Below, piece by piece: positions 13,611-20,148 of a DNA stretch of 20,426 nt. A model generated the notes under the pieces. The model saw nothing but the letters and a program-made list of their open reading frames with translations. It had not been told where the DNA came from and made no database searches. The first letter of the stretch is position 1. The number at the start of each line of letters is the position of its first letter. The DNA is from DASQLQ01 sp035629935. Lineage in GTDB: Bacteria > Actinomycetota > CADDZG01 > WHSQ01. The DNA is taken from contig DASQLQ010000054.1 in the NCBI GenBank assembly GCA_035629935.1, forward strand, positions 1 through 20,426. The letters are read 5' to 3'. The position numbers and the translations under genes are program-made.

Positions 13611-15347
13611 TTAGACGACGACTCTCAAGATCTCTTCGATGGAGGTATGGCCCGCCTTGACCTTCTCGAGCCCGTCCTGGCGAAGGGTCAACATCCCCTG
13701 CGTTCGGGCCAGCCGGCCGATCTCGTCGGACGAAGCTCTTTCGGCCACCAAACGCTCGATGTCCTCATTGACGGTCATGACCTCGTGGACGGCCATCCGG
13801 CCCTTGTACCCGGTGCCGCCGCAGGAAGTGCACCCGATGGGGCGGTAGATCTTAGGAAGCTCCTCCCCGGGGGTGTAGGGGAACTTCGCTGTGACCAATT
13901 CTTCCTCCGTGGGCACGTACGCCTCCTTGCACTTCTTGCACAACTTCCGCGCCAGCCGTTGGGCGAGAGCGCAGTCCAAGGAAGATGCCACCAGGAACGG
14001 CTCGATCCCCATCTCGATCAGTCGGGTTAGGGACGAGGGCGCATCGTTGGTGTGCAGGGTTGAAAGCACGAGGTGACCGGTGAGAGCCGCCTCGACCGCG
14101 ATCTGAGCCGTCTCACGGTCGCGGATCTCCCCGATGAGGACGATGTCGGGGTCGGAACGGAGGATCGAACGAAGGGCGGCAGCGAAGGTCAGTCCTGCTT
14201 TGTTGTTCGTTTGAACCTGGTTCACTCCCGGAAGCCGGTACTCGACCGGGTCCTCCACCGTGATGACGTTGACGTTGGACTGGTTGAGGATGTTCAGGGT
14301 CGCGTACAGGGTCGTCGACTTACCAGATCCGGTCGGCCCCGTAACGAGGATCATCCCGTACGGCTTCGAGTAGGACTCCTGATAACGAACGTAGTTCTCC
14401 GGGAGGAAGCCGAGGTCGGACAACTGCAGCATGACCGACGACTTATCGAGGAGACGCATGACGATCTTCTCGCCGTAAACGGTCGGCAGTGTTGCCACGC
14501 GGATGTCGATCGCTTTCCCCTGAACCTTTAGCCCGATCCGGCCGTCCTGGGGGATCCTTCGCTCGGCGATGTTGATGTCGGCCATGATCTTCAGGCGCGA
14601 GGTGATCCCCGCCTGCACCGACTTCGGAGGGCTCATGACCTCGTGCAGCACACCGTCGATGCGGTAACGGACACGTAGCGAACGCTCTCCAGGCTCGATG
14701 TGGATGTCGGATGCGCGGTCGTTGACCGCTTGAGTGATCAGCAGGTTGACGAGCTTGATGATCGGAGCGTCTTCTGCGCTCGCCTCATCATCATCCAACC
14801 CGAGGCTGCGGGCATCGGCTGCAACCTCTTCAGCCGCTTCTTCTGCGAGAGTCTCGGCGGTTCGATCGAGACGGTAGTGGCGGTTGAGAGCTGCCACAAC
14901 GTCGGCTTTGGTCGCGACGACCGTTCGGACGTCGCGCTTTGCCATCGCTCTGATGTCGTCGACCGCAACCACGTTGGCGGGGTCCGCCATCGCGAGGATC
15001 AACCGTTGGTCTTCATCGAAGCCGATAGGGATGCAGTTGTGGCGCCGCGCGGTCGTCTCCGGAACCAACGCAACCGCGGATGCGTCCACCTGCTGATCGG
15101 TCAGGTCGACGAAATCGAGACCCAATTGTTCGGCGAGGATCGCAACGAGTCCAGATTCGGTTACGAACCCCATCTCGATGACGACACGACCAAGCGAACG
15201 ACCACGTTGGGTCGCCTGATCGCGGGCCATCTCGAGCTGTTCCTCGGTGATGAGACCGCGGCCGAGCAGTAGCTCGCCCAACTGGCCTCCGGGCCGGGCG
15301 TGTGCGGATACGTCGGCTACACCGGCGCGCGTTTTAGCTTGCCCCAT
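13611..15347 (-). CDS. pilB: Type IV pilus extension ATPase PilB
   Basis: A 578-residue GspE/PilB ATPase that powers pilus assembly. The N-terminal MshEN/GspE-N domain has two repeats at about 22-45 and 51-74. After an acidic linker (about 160-190) the motor domain shows SDIHIEPG (213-220), Walker A GPTGSGKST (337-345), Walker B DPDIVLIGE (399-407), the His box TGHLVLSTLHT (423-433) and the zinc tetracysteine Cys470, Cys473, Cys506 and Cys509. In the MshEN repeats the Arg positions that contact c-di-GMP in known members are Gln22 and Ser51, so nucleotide sensing by this domain is doubtful. No ribosome binding site precedes the ATG, which lies eight bases beyond a sigma-28 -10 box, so the message is probably leaderless. 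Confidence 0.96.
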   Translation of the reverse strand: MGQAKTRAGVADVSAHARPGGQLGELLLGRGLITEEQLEMARDQATQRGRSLGRVVIEMGFVTESGLVAILAEQLGLDFVDLTDQQVDASAVALVPETTARRHNCIPIGFDEDQRLILAMADPANVVAVDDIRAMAKRDVRTVVATKADVVAALNRHYRLDRTAETLAEEAAEEVAADARSLGLDDDEASAEDAPIIKLVNLLITQAVNDRASDIHIEPGERSLRVRYRIDGVLHEVMSPPKSVQAGITSRLKIMADINIAERRIPQDGRIGLKVQGKAIDIRVATLPTVYGEKIVMRLLDKSSVMLQLSDLGFLPENYVRYQESYSKPYGMILVTGPTGSGKSTTLYATLNILNQSNVNVITVEDPVEYRLPGVNQVQTNNKAGLTFAAALRSILRSDPDIVLIGEIRDRETAQIAVEAALTGHLVLSTLHTNDAPSSLTRLIEMGIEPFLVASSLDCALAQRLARKLCKKCKEAYVPTEEELVTAKFPYTPGEELPKIYRPIGCTSCGGTGYKGRMAVHEVMTVNEDIERLVAERASSDEIGRLARTQGMLTLRQDGLEKVKAGHTSIEEILRVVV

Positions 15348-15355
15348 GAGAGTGA

Positions 15356-15382
15356 TTATCGGCCCTTCGGGGCCACACTAAA
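15356..15382 (-). promoter_or_regulatory. Sigma-28 (FliA/WhiG class) promoter of pilB-pilT-pilC
   Basis: On the minus strand a perfect GCCGATAA (15363..15356) is preceded by TTTAGTGT (15382..15375), which matches TAAAGTTT at 5 of 8, with the expected 11-base gap between octamers. The -10 box ends eight bases before the pilB ATG, so transcription would start at or within a base or two of the start codon. The absence of a Shine-Dalgarno sequence there fits a leaderless message, common in Actinomycetota. Confidence 0.65.
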
Positions 15383-15488
15383 GGGACTACCGAGACAATC
15401 TCAACCTTAATTGGGGGTACTTTCCACCCGCTCGAGGGAGCGCCGACGCACGATTCGTACCGATTTGTCAGCATTCCGGCCTCTCCGA

Positions 15489-16097
15489 TCAGTCGTCCGA
15501 GTGGCTCCCTTCGAGGCGCCTGAGAACGCCCAGGAGGATCTCTAGCATCAAGGATTTCACGTCTTCCCGGCTTCGTGGGTCACAGGGCGTAACCACGATC
15601 CCCTCGGGAAGGTCGAGGACCGAACGAACGTGGGCCTCGAATCCGGTCGTATCGGCCTCCATCTCGTCGACATGAGTGACCCCGACGACGAATGGCACAT
15701 CGGCGTACCGCTGGAACTGCTCGAGTATGTGCGCCGATTCCTGCAGCGATCTTTCGTCCAAGAGGTTGACGAGCAGCACGAAGCCGATCATCCCTTCTGA
15801 CAGGATCTCCCACATCACCTCGAAGCGGCGTTGCCCGGGGGTGCCGAAGAGATACAGCGCCAGATCCTCGGCGAACGTGACTCGGCCGTAGTCCATCGCC
15901 ACCGTCGTCTTGTTCTTCTGCGATCGACTGGCGTCTGAGACTTCACTTTCCGTGCCCACCACCGCAACTTCGCTGATCGTCTTGATCAGAGTTGTCTTTC
16001 CCGCGGAGAACGGGCCCGTCACCACTATCTTCATCGGCTTGGGTGCACGTCCGTCGATCGGTTGGCTGCGATGAACCATGTTGACGCGTGTAGTCAC
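15489..16097 (-). CDS. Ras-like small GTPase, MglA/CvnD-type
   Basis: A 202-residue GTPase. The P-loop is GPFSAGKTT (28-36), switch I lies around KNKTTVAMDYG (61-71), and the G3 region is LFGTPGQRRF (83-92), the TPGQ form typical of MglA, CvnD and Arf-like bacterial GTPases in place of DxxG. The G4 motif reads THVDE (141-145) instead of NKxD, and TPCDPRSRED (170-179) sits where G5 is expected. It starts with GTG, with GGAG eight bases upstream, 16 bases after the DUF4388 gene. With the Roadblock gene in the same run it suggests a GTPase plus regulator pair, as in MglA-MglB, that controls pilus polarity in Myxococcus. Direct control of the adjacent pilB is inference. Confidence 0.88.
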   Translation of the reverse strand: MTTRVNMVHRSQPIDGRAPKPMKIVVTGPFSAGKTTLIKTISEVAVVGTESEVSDASRSQKNKTTVAMDYGRVTFAEDLALYLFGTPGQRRFEVMWEILSEGMIGFVLLVNLLDERSLQESAHILEQFQRYADVPFVVGVTHVDEMEADTTGFEAHVRSVLDLPEGIVVTPCDPRSREDVKSLMLEILLGVLRRLEGSHSDD

Positions 16098-16113
16098 CTG
16101 ATGCTCCTTCGCG

Positions 16114-17280
16114 TCAGAGGCCTTTCACCCCGGTGATCAAACGGGAGATCAAACCCTTGGTGATCTCCTCGTCTTCCTCGACGCGTCTGCGGCCATCACC
16201 GTTGGTAGATCCGACCGCGACTGCAGAGTGCATCTTGGACTCGTCGTCGTCATCCCCCGATGCCGCGTCGTAGCCCCCGTCTGCATCCGGGCTAAAGAGG
16301 TCCGCCAACTCTCGGACGGCAGCCACCCTGTCGACGACGGCTTCCTGAGTCGCGCCGGATTCCGCCGATACCGGTAGCTCCTCCGGAGCTGCGGCAGGCT
16401 CGGTGTCGAACGGGTTGCCCTCGGCCTCGGGCGCCGGCGGCGCCTCTACTTCTGCCTCCATCGCCTCTTCCGGCTCGGGCTCAGTCTCTAGCTCGGCCTT
16501 GATCTCGGGCTCCGGCTCCGTCTCCGTCTCGGGCTCCGTCTCCACCTCGGCCTCGGGCTCCGGTTCCACTTCGGGCTCCGGTTCCGCTTCTGCCTCCGGC
16601 TCGGGCTGGATCTCTATCTCGGGTGTCGGTTCGAGTTCGGGCTCGGGCGCGGCGGCAGCCACGATGGGTGCTTCGACCACCTCGATCAGCCCGGCCGATG
16701 CCAATGCAAAGAGCGTCCGCATCACGGCAAAGCTGTCGAGTCCCACCGCGTCGGCGATATCGGTCACGCTTCGGCGACCATCGACCAGCACGAGGATGCG
16801 CCACTCGTCCGGGGAGATGTTGATCTCTGCTGCACCCTCCGGAGGCGTAGGGGCCATCGCTAGAACGGCAGCTTCGGAAGGGATCTTCTGTTCGATCACA
16901 TGGAGCTCTTCGAGCTTGCGAGATGCGTCGGTGATCAAGGCCTCGACGCCGATCCCCTGCGATGAAGCGACATCGGTCTCGCGCTCCGGATCCCAGTCGA
17001 ACTCACCAAGTTCCCAGCGCAGCAAGTCGAAAACAGCGTCTTCGATCTGAAGTTGAAGGCCCTCCGCCGATATCTCGGTAGATCCGTTTGCAGCTGTCGC
17101 GTGCCTGTCACCAGGACCAGCGGCTGGGCTTGACATCGCGTAATAGACCTCACCGGACCTGAAGAACACCTCTCCGTCGCCCGCGGGGCGCCGAACGCGA
17201 ACGCTCCCCGTGCGGGAACAGGACGCTAGGAACCGAAGGATGTCGGACAGGGTGAAGTCGTCGAGCGAACCTTTAAGCAC
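16114..17280 (-). CDS. DUF4388 (PATAN-like) protein with winged-helix domain and Glu/Pro linker
   Basis: A 388-residue protein. Residues 1-125 match the DUF4388/PATAN pattern (LKGSLDDFTLSDILRFLASCSRTGSVRV, then GEVFFRSGEVYYA). Residues 155-203 look like a winged helix (RSVTDIADAVGLDSFAVMRTLFALASAGLIEVVE). A long Glu/Pro low-complexity linker spans about 212-300, an acidic region follows, and the end EEITKGLISRLITGVKGL is a probable amphipathic helix. DUF4388/PATAN proteins occur in signalling contexts, including cyanobacterial regulators reported to bind pilus motor proteins. The GTG start is preceded by AGGAAGG. It lies between the Roadblock and GTPase genes with short gaps, so I infer a scaffold or adaptor in that module; its actual partner is unknown. 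Confidence 0.82.
   Translation of the reverse strand: MLKGSLDDFTLSDILRFLASCSRTGSVRVRRPAGDGEVFFRSGEVYYAMSSPAAGPGDRHATAANGSTEISAEGLQLQIEDAVFDLLRWELGEFDWDPERETDVASSQGIGVEALITDASRKLEELHVIEQKIPSEAAVLAMAPTPPEGAAEINISPDEWRILVLVDGRRSVTDIADAVGLDSFAVMRTLFALASAGLIEVVEAPIVAAAAPEPELEPTPEIEIQPEPEAEAEPEPEVEPEPEAEVETEPETETEPEPEIKAELETEPEPEEAMEAEVEAPPAPEAEGNPFDTEPAAAPEELPVSAESGATQEAVVDRVAAVRELADLFSPDADGGYDAASGDDDDESKMHSAVAVGSTNGDGRRRVEEDEEITKGLISRLITGVKGL
16381..16647 (-). repeat. Glu/Pro low-complexity coding stretch
   Basis: The DNA consists of irregular GGCTCGGGC/CTCGGG-like units on the plus strand, encoding EPEPE-, EAE- and ETE-type runs in the DUF4388 protein (about residues 212-300). The protein segment is probably an extended, highly acidic spacer. 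The repetition also creates long open frames in other phases that should not be annotated. Confidence 0.8.
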
Positions 17281-17313
17281 TCTGTTGCCTTCCTGGCAGG
17301 GGGACCCGCTCGG

Positions 17314-17751
17314 CTATTGCCATGCTGCTATGGACGACCGGTCCTCTTCGGGAACTTCGTAGTCCGCAAGTTCCGCCGAAGGCAGATCCATGACAGAGCC
17401 GATCTCGGCGGCAACCTTGCGCATCTCGAAAAGCACGAGGCCAACCTTGGCTTTCTTCGACGTCACTGCTACTAGTACCGCGTGAGCGCCCGCAGACATC
17501 AGCACGACATACCCATTGCTTCCTTCAACGAATACCTGGGCGAGGTCGCCTTTTCCTAATCCTTCGGCAGCCTTGTCTCCCAACGTAAGAAGGGCCGCGC
17601 TCATGGCGGCGAGTCGATCTTCGGCAACGCCGGCCGGCAGCACGGAAGCGATCGGAAGTCCGTCGGCGCTCACGATCGCTGCTGCGTCGACGTCCGGTGA
17701 GACTGCCAGGAGCTCATCTAAGGCAGCCGAAAGCCGTTCGGCTTTGGTCAT
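17314..17751 (-). CDS. Roadblock/LC7 domain protein, MglB-like
   Basis: A 145-residue single-domain Roadblock/LC7 protein: LSAALDELLAVSPDVDAAAIVSADGLPIAS, then AAMSAALLTLGDKAAEGLG and FVEGSNGYVVLMSAGAHAVLVAVTSKKAKVGLVLFEMRKVAAEIG. Such proteins dimerise and act on small GTPases; MglB is the GTPase-activating partner of MglA, and CvnB proteins accompany CvnD GTPases in Actinomycetota. The open frame extends much farther upstream, but the ATG at 17751 is chosen because AGGAGG lies just before it and homology starts there. It is separated from aroE by 80 bases and from the DUF4388 gene by 33, so the three regulator genes probably form one unit. Confidence 0.9.
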   Translation of the reverse strand: MTKAERLSAALDELLAVSPDVDAAAIVSADGLPIASVLPAGVAEDRLAAMSAALLTLGDKAAEGLGKGDLAQVFVEGSNGYVVLMSAGAHAVLVAVTSKKAKVGLVLFEMRKVAAEIGSVMDLPSAELADYEVPEEDRSSIAAWQ

Positions 17752-17790
17752 CGTCCCTCCTGGTAAAAGGGGTGGGGCTCGGATGCTTGT

Positions 17791-17817
17791 GTTTCGGCAG
17801 ACTGGCGGAAGAAGTTG
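17791..17817 (-). promoter_or_regulatory. Very weak sigma-28-like site before the Roadblock gene
   Basis: On the minus strand GCCGAAAC (17798..17791; 6 of 8) follows CAACTTCT (17817..17810; 4 of 8 against TAAAGTTT) with the correct 11-base spacing, 39 bases before the Roadblock ATG. The match is within what chance can give. It is noted only because stronger sites precede the pil genes. Confidence 0.2.
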
Positions 17818-17831
17818 AGCAGTACGGGCTG

Positions 17832-18671
17832 TTACCTCTTCAGCACGGCGTGCAACGCAGCGGCCGACATGATCTCGATCGGAGCCTCCTGACCCGTCCA
17901 GATGCGGAACGATGCCGCTGCCTGATGAACGAGCATCCCTAATCCGCCCCACGCTTCGGCCCCCTGGGCCTTCGCCTTCTCGACCAAAGCCGTGGTCGGC
18001 GGGTCGTAGATCAGATCGATGACGATCTGGCCCGGGTGAAAATTCGTGCCCGGTAAGGGATCGCCGGACCCGGTGCCGACGGGGGTCGCGTTGATCACCA
18101 CATCGAACTCGCCTGCACGGGTTTCGGCTTCCTTCCACGCGACCACCGTCGCCGGACCTCGGGTCGCGAGCTCCAAAAGGTTCGCTCCCCGTTCGGGGCG
18201 ACGGGCGGCGACCGTGATCTCGCCCGCCCCGAGGTCGTCGAGGGCCTTGACCACGGCGCGTGCAGCACCGCCGGCCCCCAGGACAAGAGATCTCCTTCCG
18301 CTGAGGTCCACGCCCGCATCGTCCACGAGGAACTGTCGGAATCCGTCCACGTCGGTGTTATGGCCGATGAACTTGTCCCCCAACAGCTGGATCGTGTTCA
18401 CCGCCCCGACGGTGCGGGCATCACCCGAGACTTCATCGAGGTGTGCGATGACCGCCTCTTTGTGCGGCATCGTCACGTTGACTCCGATCGCGCCGAGGGC
18501 GCGGAGGCCTCCGACGGCAGGAGCAAGCACCTCCGGAGCCACCGGCCACGCGAGATAGATCCAGTCGATACCCATATTGCGGAAAGCGGCGTTGTGGATC
18601 ACGGGGGACAACGTGTGCTCGAGCGGCCACCCGATGATCCCGGCGAAGCTCGTCGATTGGTGTGCCCTCAA
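17832..18671 (-). CDS. aroE: Shikimate dehydrogenase (NADP)
   Basis: With the start proposed here the protein has 279 residues, normal for AroE, which reduces 3-dehydroshikimate to shikimate. Motifs are GWPLEHTLSPVIHN (substrate loop), NVTMPHKE (catalytic Lys), GAVNTI, NTDVDGF (catalytic Asp), the Rossmann loop GAGGAARAV with the AARRPER segment contacting the cofactor, and GLGMLVHQAAASF near the end. The frame is open about 100 bases farther upstream, inside mltG. I choose TTG at 18671..18669, which overlaps the mltG stop by four bases (TTGA) and places the start just before the conserved strand. There is no obvious ribosome binding site, consistent with coupling to mltG. Confidence 0.93.
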   Translation of the reverse strand: MRAHQSTSFAGIIGWPLEHTLSPVIHNAAFRNMGIDWIYLAWPVAPEVLAPAVGGLRALGAIGVNVTMPHKEAVIAHLDEVSGDARTVGAVNTIQLLGDKFIGHNTDVDGFRQFLVDDAGVDLSGRRSLVLGAGGAARAVVKALDDLGAGEITVAARRPERGANLLELATRGPATVVAWKEAETRAGEFDVVINATPVGTGSGDPLPGTNFHPGQIVIDLIYDPPTTALVEKAKAQGAEAWGGLGMLVHQAAASFRIWTGQEAPIEIMSAAALHAVLKR

Positions 18672-19729
18672 CAGTCCAGCGCCTGCCAATCGGCCTTCGC
18701 CCTCAGGAACTGCGTGTAGTCCGGGGTGAAGAAGTGGTTGCCTTCGCAGTCGGCGAGGACGTAGAAGACCCAATCTCCTTCGGCCGGGTCTACCGCCGCC
18801 GCGAGCGAAGCGGCGCCCGAAGCTCCGATCGGTGTTGGAGGAAGCCCTGGGTAGAGACGAGTGTTGTAGGGAGAATCCACCTCCAGGTCGGAGCGCAGCA
18901 GCTCTTCTTTGTGTTCACCCAACGCGTACAGGACGGTCGCGTCGATCTCGAGCTTCATCCCTTGTTCGATGCGGTTGTAGATGACGCGTGCGACCTTGTC
19001 CCTGTCGCCTGCGGCGCTGGCCTCTCCTTCGATCATGGACGCGACGATGATGGTCTCGTAAGGCGTCAGGCCAAGTTCCTGCGACTTGGCTTCGAGACCC
19101 ACCACTTCGGCTTCTTTCTCCATCTGTTCAATCAAGCGCGTCAACACCGAGCGCTCTGTGTCGCTCTCGACGATCTGATACGTGGAGGGGAACAACAATC
19201 CTTCCAGCGTGGAAACGTCATCTGGCTGGAGCACTGATCTGATCTTGCCGCTGGTTGCAAGCTTCAAGAATCGATCTCCCGAGAGATGCGTTCGGCGATC
19301 CAGGATGCTTGCGAAATCCGTTAGCCATGACCCCTCGGGGAACGTGACGTCGACGAACTCGACGAAGGGGCCTTCGTCGAGGAGGGCCGCGAGGGCATCG
19401 CGTGCCGTGAGGCCCGTGCGCAACTCGTAGTGACCCGCTTGTATCCCCTCGGCTCCTCCTTCGAGCAGAACCGCAAGGCGAAATCCCGTAGCCGACTCGA
19501 TCACGCCTTCGCGTTCCAATAGTTTCCCGATGTCCTGCGCGCTCGAGCCTTGGTCGATCGTGAACTCGACCATGCGTCCCGGATCGCTGTCGCCGAAGAA
19601 TCCGACGGTCCGCAGATAGATGCTGCCTCCGATGACGGGGACGACGATGATCACGGCGATCACGGCGCATGCAACCACGAGGCGGCCGCGGCGCGTCAAG
19701 CGAACCGCTTCGTCTTGCAGTGAGCTCAT
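18668..19729 (-). CDS. mltG: Endolytic murein transglycosylase MltG (YceG-like)
   Basis: A 353-residue membrane-anchored peptidoglycan enzyme. A short cytoplasmic N-terminus precedes one membrane segment (about 17-39), then a LysM-like region (FTIDQGSSAQDIGKLLEREGVI) and the YceG catalytic domain. The catalytic segment reads VASMIEGEASAAGDRDKVARVIYNRIEQGMKLEIDATVLYALG, whose first Glu corresponds to the active-site glutamate of E. coli MltG. The end PIGASGAASLAAAVDPAEGDWVFYVLADCEGNHFFTPDYTQF is also typical. MltG cuts nascent glycan strands and helps set their length. The ATG overlaps the ruvX stop by four bases, and aroE overlaps its own stop. Confidence 0.95.
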   Translation of the reverse strand: MSSLQDEAVRLTRRGRLVVACAVIAVIIVVPVIGGSIYLRTVGFFGDSDPGRMVEFTIDQGSSAQDIGKLLEREGVIESATGFRLAVLLEGGAEGIQAGHYELRTGLTARDALAALLDEGPFVEFVDVTFPEGSWLTDFASILDRRTHLSGDRFLKLATSGKIRSVLQPDDVSTLEGLLFPSTYQIVESDTERSVLTRLIEQMEKEAEVVGLEAKSQELGLTPYETIIVASMIEGEASAAGDRDKVARVIYNRIEQGMKLEIDATVLYALGEHKEELLRSDLEVDSPYNTRLYPGLPPTPIGASGAASLAAAVDPAEGDWVFYVLADCEGNHFFTPDYTQFLRAKADWQALDC

Positions 19730-20148
19730 CCCTCACCATCCAGGTAGCTCTGGAGCAACACCTGAGCTGCGACCGCGTCGCGGATCTCCTTGCGGGCTTT
19801 CGGCGCTGCTCCCCCGGCTCGGAGGCCTTGCTCGGCGATGACCGTTGTCAGGCGTTCGTCGTGCTCGGCAACTTCTACCCCGGCGTCTCGCAACCGTTCG
19901 ACGAACCCCCGATAGGACTCGACCGCCGGACCCTCGCGACCCGAAAGACCCACGGGTTTCCCCACGACCACGCGCTCGGAACCATGAACGCGCGCCAACT
20001 CGACAACGCGCGTCACCGGATCCGTCTTACGAACGTCCACGACCTCAAGCGGTCGGGCGAAACGAGTTTCGAGATCGGCGATCGCCACGCCGAACCGTCG
20101 TTCTCCCGGATCGACGGCAAGGATCGTCCGGGCCGCTATATCGCTCAC
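19726..20148 (-). CDS. ruvX: Putative pre-16S rRNA nuclease / Holliday-junction resolvase-like protein
   Basis: A 140-residue YqgF/RuvX protein with an RNase H-like fold. It shows ILAVDPGERRFGVAIAD with the first acidic residue, VVVGKPVGLSGREGPAV, the signature DERLTT, and the C-terminal Asp in RDAVAAQVLLQSYL. Family members process the 5' end of 16S rRNA in E. coli and were earlier proposed as Holliday-junction resolvases. The start is GTG, overlapping the alaS stop by four bases (GTGA). The alaS-ruvX-mltG order is widely conserved in Gram-positive bacteria. Confidence 0.94.
   Translation of the reverse strand: MSDIAARTILAVDPGERRFGVAIADLETRFARPLEVVDVRKTDPVTRVVELARVHGSERVVVGKPVGLSGREGPAVESYRGFVERLRDAGVEVAEHDERLTTVIAEQGLRAGGAAPKARKEIRDAVAAQVLLQSYLDGEG

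Noticed and set aside
15361..15374. GGCCC-TTCG-GGGCC hairpin upstream of pilB
   Set aside because: The stem is only 5 bp, lacks a T run, and occupies the spacer of the promoter candidate; not convincing as a terminator for the GTPase gene.
16403..17050. Ser/Gly repeat open frame on the plus strand
   Set aside because: It is the antisense image of the Glu/Pro linker and winged-helix region of the DUF4388 gene.
17752..18138. N-terminal extension of the Roadblock frame
   Set aside because: It would overlap the 3' half of aroE, is Arg/Gly-rich noise, and a good ribosome binding site with homology start is present at 17751.
18672..18773. Longer aroE reading frame starting inside mltG
   Set aside because: The added residues overlap the mltG coding end and resemble no AroE; the TTG overlapping the mltG stop gives the normal protein length.
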